Source of the DNA: Patiria pectinifera
Lineage: Eukaryota > Echinodermata > Asteroidea > Valvatida > Asterinidae
Direction of reading: 5' to 3'
DNA: 64,000 nt
NCBI GenBank assembly: GCA_029964075.1
Contig: CM057130.1
Coordinates: forward strand, 7,006,001-7,070,000
Shown here: positions 51,227 through 62,498 of the stretch, in pieces
Numbering within the stretch: position 1 is the first letter of the stretch
Layout: each line of letters begins with the position of its first letter
Notes under the pieces: model-generated
Told to the model about the DNA's origin: nothing
Database searches by the model: none
Seen by the model: only the letters and a program-made list of their open reading frames with translations
Program-made: the position numbers and the translations under genes

Positions 51227-54200
51227 ATGGCTTCGGAGCCTAGGTCGGAGCTCTTTACGGTGGGTAAAATAACAGTATTTTGACCATTTGGTTCGATTCC
51301 CGTCAGGGATTTTTAGTCACTCGTTTTTGTGTGTGTATTGTCCGGAATTTGGGCCCATCCCGTTAAACGCATTAAAAAAATGTGTGGGGGCGCTGTTCAT
51401 TTGGAGACCCTTTTCTGAATGGAATAGGAAATTGTGATTAACATTTTGCGGTCCTACTAAAATGCGTCAACCAGCATCAACAAATTTTGTATAAGTTCTG
51501 GAACATCAAAACAAAAGACGGTGTGACAAAAGACATTCAGCATATAAAATAAAGTTAAAATTATTTAAAAACTTGGTTTTTTTTTACACAAAATGTACGA
51601 CGAGTTTGTTGACTTTGGGGTATACCCGTGAACGTGGCGTTGTATTTTCGAAGAAATCGATCCGCCATACATAATTTCGTATGGATGTTAAGTACTTGCC
51701 TAGAAATCTAAATTTGCCTTCCCGCATGTTCAGGATGTGTTATTTCGAAAAATTCTCAATGTTGCAATTTCCAATCGTAGGCCTACTATTTTTTGTGCAA
51801 AATAATCAAACATACGCATTTGAGCATCTCAAAAAATCCCTGTTTAAATTCATTTTTCCTTACTAATTTGCAGATTCCGACAAAATCCAAACTTGTAAAG
51901 TTGTATTAAAATTAGCTGAAGCTACGTTAGCCCTTGTCCGAGTAACTTGGACCAAACTTATCGCCTTTTTTAACATTCGGACATGGTCTGGCGATAGTAA
52001 GGTCCAAGCTGTAATACTGCGAGCTGGACAACACCGTCCCAAAAACCAACATTTTCCAACAAAAAACATCAGATTTCACCCTCAAAACGGCCTCCAAATT
52101 ACTAGATATGCCACCTGAAGTACAAGTAGACATCGATGATTGAGATGGTTGTACTGAAGTTTACTTACGATCCGGAAGAAAAGTGAAATTTCCCGTTCAA
52201 TTCTGAGAGCTCCCCTCGCGATCTTGAACACGTTAAATTTCCGATGCGTGTTAATGTTTGAACGACGCGATTTCTTCTTCATGCCCAGCGTACATTCGAT
52301 GGTCCCCGTATCCCGAGTGCGATTCCGTTACCGAGCGCGCGCGATGCATCGATTATGATAATGAGTCACGTTTGTAAACACAAGTGCATTTCGAACTGTA
52401 ATAGGGAATCGGGAACCAGCTTGAACTGGTATCCGCCATAAAAGCTGCGCTAGTTCCTGACTCCCTATTCTCGTTCGAAATGCACATGTGTCTACAAACG
52501 TGATCCAGTTTACTCATTATCATAATCGATGCATCGCGCGCGCTCGGTAACGGAATCGCACTCGGGATACGGGGACCATCGAATGTACACTGGGCATGAA
52601 GAAGAAATTGCGTCGTTCAAACATTAACAGTAGTCGGAAATTTAACGTGTTCAAGATCGCGAGGGGAGCTCTCAGAATTGAACGGGAAATTTCACTTTTC
52701 TTCCGGATCGTAAGTAAACTTCAGTTCAACCATCTCAATCATCGATGTCTACTTGTACTTCAGGTGGCATATCTAGTAATTTGGAGGCCGTTTTGAGGGT
52801 GAAATCTGATGTTTTTTGTTGGAAAATGTTGGTTTTTGGGACGGTGTTGTCCAGCTCGCGGTATTAGCTTGGACCTTACTATCGCCAGACCATGTCCAAA
52901 TGTTAAAAAAGGCGATAAGTTGGGTCCAAGTTACTCGGACTACGTTAGCCTTAGCTTGAGTAACTCCAGGTCCAATGCTCATCAGGAATTTGACATATAG
53001 AACTATGTTGTAGAAACTAGATTATAACTTGAGTCCCCCCAAAAATGGGACTCTTTGTAGGTCTTTCAAAATGGTCCATTTTCCCTATATTATTCCAACC
53101 CAGATTCCCAATTGACATACCTCATCTCGACTGAAAGATAAATTTATGTTCAAAATCGCAAAGAAAAAATGGTCATTAGAATTAATAGGAGACTGTTTTG
53201 GGTTGCAGAAGTCATTTTGGAATGATGAATACACTTAAGGACCAATAAGAAAGAGGGGCCCGCAATTCAACAATTTGCCATTTTTTGAGCATTCACTGCT
53301 CTCACACATATTCATTGTGGCCACTATCTAGATCAAGGCCTGGGGCCATACTTCCACATTAGATGGAACATGTATAGACTGCAATAGTATTTAGAAAGTC
53401 ATCTTGCTACGCGTGTGAGTGTTGGCATTGCTCAGATGCTGGATGTCTGGTTTTCATAGTGAAGTGCTTTGAAACATTTCTTGCTGAAAGTTGTTTTTCT
53501 GCATCTGAAAATCATCCAAGTTCTCAGTTTTGCCAAATGTCAACAATGTCAGCGTGCAAGAGAACCGGCCAAAAGCTGCAAGTAGGCCTACATGTAGGTC
53601 AGGATCATTACTTGCCCAAATCGGGCGGAAATGTTTCCAAAGTAGGAGAATGATATTCACAACAAGTGGAGAAAAATTACAAAATCATAACATAGACAGT
53701 ATTTTTTAATATTTGAAATGTTTATCATCTTCAGGGCTGGGGATATATCCCCGAAAAGGTGAAGAAAGCACAGAAGAAAATTGAGATGTACAAGCATGAC
53801 ACGGAGGCATGGGGTATTCTACTCAGAGAAGCACAGGTGAGGCAAGATTATTTAAAATAAAGTAAAAAAAAATTTTTTTTAAAGGGGTGGAATTGTCAGT
53901 ATTTATTTAGAGTATTTTAAGGCCAAAAAAAAAAGTCTCCGGTGTCTGGTATGCGCGCGCATCGCCGTAGCCATGCGTGTTGGCAAAATGAAAACATTTT
54001 ACTTTTTTTTTTTTCAATGTTAGATGATGTCTCAAAACCGCCAAACTCACTGGTTTGACTGGAATCCTGCTACTGCACAATTTTAACGTGTTTTTGGATG
54101 GGGTTACGATCGAGTATGAGCTTTATGTGGCCTCTCTGTGCTCCCATAGATTTTGCACTAAATTTAGTTGGGCACCATTTGCAGTCATCAGCCGACATAT

Positions 54201-55695
54201 GAAGAAAAAAAAAAGGAAAAAAAAGCTGCATCGCTGCACCACTTTTGGGGCAAGCTCCATACCAGAAACCGGAGACTTTTTTTTGGGCCTTAACTGAGGA
54301 TAATTAAAAGCAATGGAAGTTTTGTTGACACTTTACAAGTAGAGCTCCATGACAAGCAGCAGGCCAGTGCAGTGGCTCAAAATAGCATCACTGAAGAAAT
54401 TTAGCAAAAATGCAGGAAAAACGCCGGTTTTCCCCCAGTGAATGAGTCAAGGTCTGAAATCTGACATATTGAGTCCCTTATTCATATTCAGAGTGAGAGC
54501 AAATGCAATTATGATGTCGCATTATTTACAATACAGACTTGCAACAAATGTACAGATAGCAGCTCAGGGGAGAGTTTTGTCATATTCACTTTTTGCTTGC
54601 ATTTCTGTGAAGTATGAACCGGTCTTATTGAGTTCATAGAATGGGGGTGGGGGAGGATAACGGCTTGGTCAGTGACATCCTGGAGCACTACAGAGGATTT
54701 CAAGCATAATCCAGGCATATATTTATGCATGGCTGAGCAAAAACAACACAAGGTCCAGGGCGGTTAGGGTTAATACCGGCCAATCACATATTTATTTCCA
54801 TTCATAAATACTTTTCAGTCAAAACTGGTAAAAGAATTCACAGATTTCCAACGATTTGGTTCAACAATGTAACTTCATGTTTTGTGAAACATCCCTCAGG
54901 CCATGTCTATGATACATGTATGTGCCTCGCGCGCGTAGTGCTAGAAATCTCTTTTTATATCGAATTTGGCGGGTACTGCGCGATGTGGCGCAGAATGCAG
55001 CGGTGTTTTACCAGCAATTTAAAACCACCCACGTGACAGGTTCTTGACTGATAAGAATGGGTAAACTGTCTCGGGTATTTATGAACCGGTCTTTAACCCT
55101 AACCGCCCTGAATCCTCCAAAATCCTTTTTGCAAATTGGAGGAATTTGCAGGATTAAGGTTACATGGCAAAAGTGCGTTGCTGATTTCGGAGGACGCACT
55201 GTGTCAAGGTCTTGGGCCGGACCTTGTGTTGTTTATGCTCAGCCTAGCATAAAGTTAGTCCTTGATTATACTTGAAATCCTCCGCACTGCTCCAGGATGT
55301 CACTGCCTCTGCCTCAACACATTGACAGTCATAGCCGGAGGATTTTGCAGGATTCAGGCAGTGGTCACCTCTCCACGAACCATATTCAAGAAATAATGGA
55401 GGAATTTGCAGGATTGAGGCTATGTGCCATTTTTCCATGAGGCCAATTGGAGGACTTTGCAGGATTGAGGCTACATCCTAGCAAAAAGGCCTAGGGAGTT
55501 GGGGTTTAGACTGCTGTCCAATTATCCAGTATCCTGCTATCCAGTGATTCAAAGCATGATTTAAACTCATTGTTTTTCCTTTGGAAATCCATTTCACAGA
55601 GCCAGCCAGTGGATAAAGCACGGCCTCTCTACGAACTCCTCATCTCCTCCTTCACCAATTCCGGACGCTACTGGAAGATGTACATTGAACAAGAG
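51227..55695 (+). CDS. CSTF3: CSTF3 (CstF-77), cleavage stimulation factor subunit 3, first three exons
   Basis: Exon 1 51227-51259 ([11 protein letters not shown], then GTGGGT donor), exon 2 53735-53836 ([20 protein letters not shown] and WGILLREAQ), exon 3 55600-55695 ([32 protein letters not shown]). All junctions are phase 0. These are the start of the HAT (half-a-TPR) repeat domain of CstF-77, which scaffolds the CstF complex in mRNA 3'-end cleavage. The rest of the ~700-residue protein must lie right of the window or in later exons not recognised here. Exon 1 is assigned by position, phase and good ATG context; its sequence is variable in the family. The exon 3 donor (GAG|GTCATA) is weak. 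Confidence 0.92.
51935..52940. repeat. 1-kb palindrome with mirrored ORFs in CSTF3 intron 1
   Basis: Arms of ~400-450 bp around a centre near 52437. They are nearly identical: GAGTAACTTGGACC / GGTCCAAGTTACTC at the outside, CGAGCGCGCGCGATGCATCG / CGATGCATCGCGCGCGCTCG near the middle. Each arm has a 66-codon ORF (52282-52082 minus, 52596-52796 plus) beginning MKKK and containing [20 protein letters not shown]; the two products differ at about four positions. Unrecognised; the ORFs mirror each other because the DNA does. Confidence 0.88.
53919..54292 (+). mobile_element. MITE-like family B, copy 2
   Basis: AAGGCCAAAAAAAAAAGTCT to GACTTTTTTTTGGGCCTT, same body as copy 1. In CSTF3 intron 2. Confidence 0.85.
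54666..54773 (-). mobile_element. MITE-like family C fragment
   Basis: Contains TGACATCCTGGAGCACTACA, ATTTCAAGCATAATCCAGGC and AAGGTCCAGGGCGGTTAGGG, then TTAA; only one end of the element remains. Confidence 0.75.
54867..55085 (+). repeat. Dispersed repeat D, copy 2
   Basis: Matches 4561-4795 in the same orientation (GTGAAACATCCCTC, GCGATGTGGCGCA, GGTGTTTTACC, ACCCACGTGACAGG), about 80 percent similar. Confidence 0.65.
55093..55508 (+). mobile_element. MITE-like family C, copy 7
   Basis: TTAACCCTAACCGCCCTGAA to CCTAGGGAGTTGGGGTTTA; nearly the same as copy 4. It lies 92 bp upstream of CSTF3 exon 3. Confidence 0.87.
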
Positions 55696-58294
55696 GTCAT
55701 ATCACAGTTTGTTCTCTCTTTTATTTCTTCTTTTGCAATTCTTTCACATCACAGAACATGACAGATTGTTATTATCAAATTTTTGTCAGATGTGCCTTTT
55801 TTTCTTTTATAAATTGATGCATTTAGTTAACACATGTTTTGGTTTGAAATTAACGCTGTTTGCTGTTACAGAGAATCTGTCGATGCCAACCCCGAAAGTA
55901 AGTAGAGTTTGTGAAACAAAAGTGTTCAGTCAGTAACTGATGAAGTAATTTTTTCTATTCGGTTCATTTTTTACCAGAGTTAAGTGTGATAAAAGAGTAA
56001 CATGTAGATATGAAAATTGCCAAAGACGGTCATTTTAAATTAAGTATTTGAAAGTGTAAGGATCTTTTTCACTTTTTTCACATATTTTATTAGCATCTGG
56101 AGATAAGCATTTTCCTTGTTGATGATCGTGAAATCAAATGTGAAATTTGCACTGTGAAGTAGTGGTAAACTTCTTGCACGTACCTATCTTTATGACCAGG
56201 AGTATAATCAAACTTCATCAATTATTCTGGTATTGAAATGTCACAAACAGCAATTATGTCATGAAAATTTAATGTTGTGAACTATTCACATACAACTTAC
56301 AATTGGGTTTGGACAAATAATTCTTTTTTGTTGTTGATGAAACTAAACTTTTCTTTGCAGCTTTGTAGAATCAAAAGTTCAGTGACATTTGTCAGTCAGG
56401 ATTGTGATCTCAAATAGTGCATTGAAGAAGACAGCAATTATATTTTTTTTGTCTCATGAATTAATTTTTTGACTGACTCTGGTGTCCATTTCTTGCCTTG
56501 ACTCTGTGTCAGTTCCTGACTCTTGGTGTGGAGTTATTTGCCTCGTGCCTCCAGTTTCTTGTGTCTTGTCTCATTCTTGCATGACCACCAATCAAAAATA
56601 GGGTTTTTTTACATTATGTTTTCTAGAGAAATTCAGTAGACTACTACATATAGTGGCCCAATCATTGAAAGGAATCTAGAAAAACCAAGGATATTTAAAG
56701 TTGACACGTTCAGCAATACTAACATAAGTCTCAAGCACTTTTCTTAATGCAATAATCATGACGTCTGACTTTTTTTTTAATTTCATTTTTTTCCCAATAA
56801 ATTGTTTTTTTATTGTGAAACATCAAAATAAAAAAAGTGATTATGCGGTATATTTTTCATTTGCGCAGCCTGTTTTCACACCCATATCAATACATTATGC
56901 ACACATGTTAGGTCTATTAACACAACTGTGGTTGAGTCAAATATACATACAAAAAAAGCCTGATATTTTATACATATACATGTACTATGAACTTTTTTCC
57001 AACTTCGGTCATGTGCTTAAAGAGGAAAGGCCATGCTGGGAAAATTCTTTTCACGTGTGTATGGGATCGACATTTTCTTGTGGCAATCAATCAGCAAAAT
57101 AAGTAAACATTCCCTAATGATTTATGCTCCCTAATTAAGCGCCCCCTACATTTATCACAATCCTGTCACGAGGGCAGCAAATAATTTTTTTTCTGATTTG
57201 GCCTCGAGTCAGCAGACAAAATGCATTTATTTAAACAGAAATGCTTGCATTCAACACTTCAGCTACAGCGTTTTCCTAATGGAAAAATGTATGTTTTATA
57301 ATTTAATATAGGTTAAAACAAAAAAATTCCCATAGGGTCGTTCCTCTTACAGCATTTGTGGGAAACTCATTTTCTGTTGACTGTTGGTCAGAGTGAATGG
57401 ATGTGTAGAGTATAAACAGTCCTGGCTTGTAGATGCATGCATGTGTAAACAGTAGATTGGGTCTAAGTTGTATTATTCCCAAAAAACTAATGGGAAAGTG
57501 CAGTTTAATGAACCTACCATATCCTTGAAAAGTCCCCAAAACTCGCAGGTTTTTGTTTCATTTTCTATAAAGTATACACTGTACATGCATCTACTAAAAT
57601 TATACTGAATTGGAGCACATTAAAGTGAGCTTAACCAATGATTTTGAAACAAAAGAATGGCACTAGTTTTGAAGGTTGAAAATGAATAAAACTGCTGCAA
57701 ACTGCTTACTGACTGGGTTGACCTGAAATATACAAATCAAAAAATTATCAGATGCCTGGTATTTCAGCATTTATAGCAAGGCCACCTTCAGAGGCAAATA
57801 GTTTTGGAGGTTTTGAAAATCTTCATGCCATAAAAAGTTGAACCAAAAGATGAATTCTTGGCGTTGTTTGTGAAATTCAAAAAGGCCCAAAGGTCCAGTC
57901 CCACCATGTTGGCATGAGACACTTGTTGAAGGTGTAAAGGTGAAGAGTTTTCAATAAAAAAAATTAACTCCCTACTCCTGCTAGTGTTTGAAACTCAACA
58001 AAAAATAGAGTCGTCAGAAATACAACACGGAAAATCATTGGTTCTCTGAATTATGATGAATGTTAAGCTCATGCAGTATGAATTGTTCACCTGTGGTTTT
58101 CTGGCAAATGAGAAGAAATTGAATTAAGTAGAAATCAAGGAACGACAAATCAAATGAAAAGAAATTGGTCTTAATGAGGCATCTCATGAGTTTCAAAACA
58201 AAAAAATCAAAGCTTTAGTTGTGGGCTTAAAAGCCTAGCACTGGTTTGCTGTTCTGACAATTGTTATAATTACTGTGAGATAGCATCATTAACT
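55696..58294. other. CSTF3 intron 3 DNA, no exon recognised
   Basis: Long AT-rich stretch. Searched by eye for the next HAT repeat of CstF-77 without success. Confidence 0.4.
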
Positions 58295-58671
58295 AAGGCC
58301 CAAAAAAAAGAAGTGTCTGGTATGGCGCTTGCCCAAAAAGTGGTGCGGCGACAGGGCTTTTTTTTTTTTTTTTACCTGTTTTTTTTTTTTTTTGCTTCAA
58401 ATGTCGGCTGATGACTGCAAATGGTGCCCGACTAAACTTCGTACAAATATGTGGGAGTCCAGAGAGGCCACATAAAGCTTATTCTCGATCATAACCCCAT
58501 CTAAAAACACGTTAAAATTGTGCAGCAGCAGGATTCCAGTCAAACCAGTGAGTTTGGCGGTTTGAGACATCATCTTTCATTGAAAAAAAAACTTTTTCGT
58601 TTTGCCGACGCGCATGGCTACGGCGACGCGCGCGCATACCAGAAACCGGAGACTTTTTTTTTTTTGGCCTA
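58295..58671 (-). mobile_element. MITE-like family B, copy 3 (reverse)
   Basis: AAGGCCCAAAAAAAAGAAGT to GACTTTTTTTTTTTTTGGCC; body in reverse orientation to copies 1, 2 and 4 (CCAGTCAAACCAGTGAGTTT, GGCTACGGCGACGCGCGCGC). Confidence 0.85.
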
Positions 58672-59787
58672 ACCAGAGAGCGAGACTGAGAGAGAGAGTA
58701 CGAAAGTGCAAGTGTGTTCTGTGTGGTTGCAATGGATTAAAAAGTAGGTACAAAAAGATGTCCTGAAAAACAAACACAAAATCTCAAAAAAAATCCACAA
58801 TCTTTCCCACACGACATTTGACCCGCCATGATTGGAATTGCAGATTTCTCAATCCAAAATGCATCTGTACTTGTCGAAGCTCACTGTAGCTTATCATGCA
58901 CAGGGTAAATTGCTGGACAAAAATAGAAAGCCATCAGTATGGATAGAAGAACTTGTCTAGTATGAATTTTCCAAATGATAATGGACGTATTCACTCAAGT
59001 GATGTACACTGTACGTGACAATGTCAACAAGTTAAGTCACTTTAAAGAGGTGATGCATCTTAAAGGTAGCATGGACCAATTTTCATTGTGCAGCTTTTTT
59101 TTTTTATCGTTTTGATGGGGAAAAAATGCTTAAAATCTAAAGACGGATGCTTAACAACTTACCTGATGAAGTTTTAGAGAAAACACAATAATCTGGATCT
59201 GGTAACACACTGAGTATACAGTGTTTATATGTCGGTAAAGGGCAAAAACCTAATATTGATAATAATCTCGATTTCAATTCAAAAGTTGCTGGGTCATATT
59301 CTGAATTGCGCCCTCTCGGGACAGTCGAACTAAGCATTCTGGACATGATTCTCATTCAGCTGATGGTACATGTAGCTACCGTGATGTCACACACTGAACT
59401 GACGATTCTTGCTGATAATGGCAACCAAGCATGCATGTACTTAAGAGTCCACGCTTAGACCCATTCACGGATTCGCCCAATTACAAACCAACTACAAATG
59501 GAAATTTCCCAAAATGTGTCACTTGACACATCTTTGGAAATGACCTTCTTTCACTGTTTCCTTCACAATAACAGCATGCCAGAAGGAATAATTTTACAGG
59601 GAGTTTAGTGTCATAAACCAAGCACGCCTTTTAACAATAATTTGGTAGCTGTAAATGGTCCACTCTGCCTTTAACTACATGTATGTATACCACAGTGTGC
59701 AATATACCGTATCTGAAAGACATAAGATTGAAGTGAAATTTATTGAAAAAAAAATTCAAGCGCATACTGTACATGCTGTACCAAATA
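58672..59787. other. CSTF3 intron 3 DNA, no gene seen
   Basis: No supported feature. Confidence 0.4.
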
Positions 59788-60606
59788 CAGGGTGTCCCAA
59801 AAAAATGCTCCACTCTCCTTTTTTTACAAAAATTCAAGCAAACCTGAATGCATAAATTTTCTAATTATGCATGGTAAGAATGCTATGTGTCTTGGTTGTT
59901 ATCTACCAAAAAAATTGGATCATACTATCAATCCACTAGGGACAGAAATGCTTAAATATGAACTCGCCTCCATTTGCCAACTGCGCTGGGGACTCAAATC
60001 ACCAATTTTAAAATGTCGATTTTTGTCAAGTGTGCTTTTCAAAAATTCTACTTGGTATCTATTATGAAAGACCAGTCATCAGTCGTTATCAAGCATACAA
60101 GAGAAAACCAACCAACCATGGCATTGTCCATTTATTGGACTTTGACTAAAAATACCTATTTGTAAATCAACCACACGTAACAATTGTTCACCTATGGCTG
60201 ATTGTTCACAATTGTTACGTGTGGTTGATTTACAAATAGGTATTTTTAGTCAAAGTCCAATAAATGGACAATGCCATGGTTGGTTGGTTTTCTCTTGTTT
60301 GCTTGACAACAACTGATGACTGGTCTTTCATAATAGATACCAAGTAGAATTTTTGAAAAGCACACTTGACAAAAATCGACATTTTAAAATTGGTGATTTG
60401 AGTCCCCAGCGCAGTTGGCAAATGGAGGCGAGTTCATATTTAAGCATTTCTGTCCCTAGTGGATTGATAGTATGATCCAATTTTTTTGGTAGATAACAAC
60501 CAAGACACATAGCATTCTTACCATGCATAATAAGAACATTTATGCATTCAGGTTTGCTTGAATTTGTAAAAAAAGGAGAGTGGAGCATTTTTGGGGGGAC
60601 ACCCTG
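59788..60606. mobile_element. Mariner-like palindromic MITE
   Basis: 819 bp with ends CAGGGTGTCCCAAAAAAATG and TTTGGGGGGACACCCTG and TA on both sides (59786-59787, 60607-60608), typical of Tc1/mariner targets. The two ~400-bp arms are nearly perfect inverted copies around a centre near 60195. The ORFs in each arm (e.g. 59792-60067 and 60624-60328) mirror each other and contain a YELASICQLRWGLKSPILKC word; they are more likely a relic than a gene. Confidence 0.85.
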
Positions 60607-60608
60607 TA

Positions 60609-61780
60609 CATACATACTCGCCAATAAATTGATAAATCAAGAAGCAAACAAAAACTAAACAGTAACCAAACATGTTCCTGAACAAGATTCTGTTATCACT
60701 TGTTGGATAAAAAAATTAGTTTTATTATTAGTTCTCAAGCGTTGGCACATTTATTTTTTTTGAGGGGGGGGGGTAATAGAGTCCAAGAGAAAAATGTTTT
60801 AAGGATTTTTTTTTCTTCAGATGTGTTCTTGCTTGGAACACATTCTTTTATATTGTTACTATTAACAATATGAAACACATTAGCACATGAACAAAATAAA
60901 GAACAAAGTTGTGTTCATGATCATGCTTCATCTGCTTTTGTTGGTTATTTTGCAAAAGGCACTTGTTAACAGACGTTTGTGCTTTAATTGCTGAGACAAT
61001 TCATGTAGATTTACTAGTGTAACATTTGCATTTGAAAAGGGAAGTTATTTGAACATGACTAAGATAGGGAACTTTGGAGAAATATGTCTTGAAATAGTTT
61101 GATATTGTATTCATTATCTGTTGTTCAGAAAAGTAAGGACAAATTTCATACATGTATGTTGAAGATATTTGGCACAAGTTTGCAAAACTAAAAGCAACTG
61201 AAACAGACTCTTCTGCATAAAGATTAATATTCTTCAGTAACTTATGATGATTATTTACTAACTCCAAGTAAATCATGTTTACTTTTTCCTCCCACAGATT
61301 GTGTTGATTGCCTTAATGTACTGTTTTTCAATGAAATCCATATTTTCACATATTAAAATGTTTTCAAAAGGAATCTTTGTCTCAAATAGGTGTTGTTATT
61401 TTTGACTTGGTGTGTAAACGTTGAGGGTGAATCATTGTGCATAATTCATTCAAGGGGCATTATCAGCAGAGTCCAAATCCACGTCCGAATTATATAAGGC
61501 TATGGCTTGGCTGTAACCACCTCCATAGACACGTGTGTTATGCCAGCCGTAGCTAAGTCATTTACACGTAGATGTGGCTTAAGGCTGTGTCGATCCGAAT
61601 AGGGGATTTTTGGGCGGCTGCTTAAATTTTTAACATTTGTGCACATTTAGGAAAATGGCTGTACCCATGGAGAGATTTGTCCATTTTGGGCGCAGCCCAG
61701 TGCTTCCACCAATAATAAATCAAACTAGATTTTGTCCATGCACAGAGAGTAACTCTGGGGGTAAAGATGAAAGTGTTTAC
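60609..61780. other. CSTF3 intron 3 DNA, no gene seen
   Basis: No supported feature. Confidence 0.4.
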
Positions 61781-61921
61781 CAGGCATGCAACTTTTCCTC
61801 GGATCAGCTGATTTCCTCTTTTTTGACCTCCCATGTGTGTCATTAAAAATAGAAAAACACTACAAAGTCTTGGAAAGATTTGAATTTCCTCTTTTTTTGT
61901 GACTTACCAGTTGCATGCCTG
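61781..61921 (+). mobile_element. Short MITE (CAGGCATGCAAC ends), copy 2, 6-bp target duplication
   Basis: 141 bp, flanked by GTTTAC (61775-61780 and 61922-61927). About 93 percent like 40273-40415. Confidence 0.88.
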
Positions 61922-62119
61922 GTTTACTCATAAAAGTTCCTTTCCCATACTGTTTTCGAGTGTCGTTGTGAATTTTATTCTTTATTGCTTTTTTGTTCAC
62001 TTTTTGAAGGGACACTGCCCGCAAGTAGTTTAGGAATAATTACTTTCCAAATTTCGAATCACCGCTACCCAACAATAATGTCTGGTCTTGTTGGGTGATA
62101 GTGTCGCAAAGGCAACCAT

Positions 62120-62498
62120 AAGGCCAAACAAAAAAGTCTGTGGTTTCTAGTATGCGCACGTGTCGCCGTAGCCATGCGCGTCAGCAACATATTTTTTTTT
62201 TTTAATTCAATGTAAGATGATGTCTCAAAACCTCCAAACTCACTGGTTTAGACTGGAATCCTGCTGCTGCACAATTTGGACATGTACATTTTAGATGAGG
62301 TTACGATCAAGTATAAGCTTTATGTGGCCTCTCTTGGCTCCCATATATTTTGCACTGAATTTAGTCTGGCACCATTTGCAGTCATCAGCCGACATTTGAA
62401 GGAAAAAAAAGTAAGAATTTTTTTTTAAAAAGCCGCGTCGCCGCACCACTTTTTGGCCAAGCTCCATACCAGAAACCGAAGACTTTTTGGGGGGCCTA
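62120..62498 (+). mobile_element. MITE-like family B, copy 4
   Basis: AAGGCCAAACAAAAAAGTCT to GAAGACTTTTTGGGGGGCCT; same body as copy 1 with more substitutions. Confidence 0.83.

Noticed and set aside
51276-51312. tRNA gene (B-box-like GGTTCGATTCC)
   Set aside because: No A box, acceptor stem or anticodon arm could be assembled around it; just a chance B box in CSTF3 intron 1.
52082-52796. Pair of host genes transcribed divergently
   Set aside because: The two ORFs are the same sequence in the two arms of a palindrome; no splice or homology support.
55872-55897. 26-bp micro-exon of CSTF3 (CAG ... GTAAGT boundaries)
   Set aside because: Its translation in any phase does not match the CstF-77 sequence expected after exon 3.
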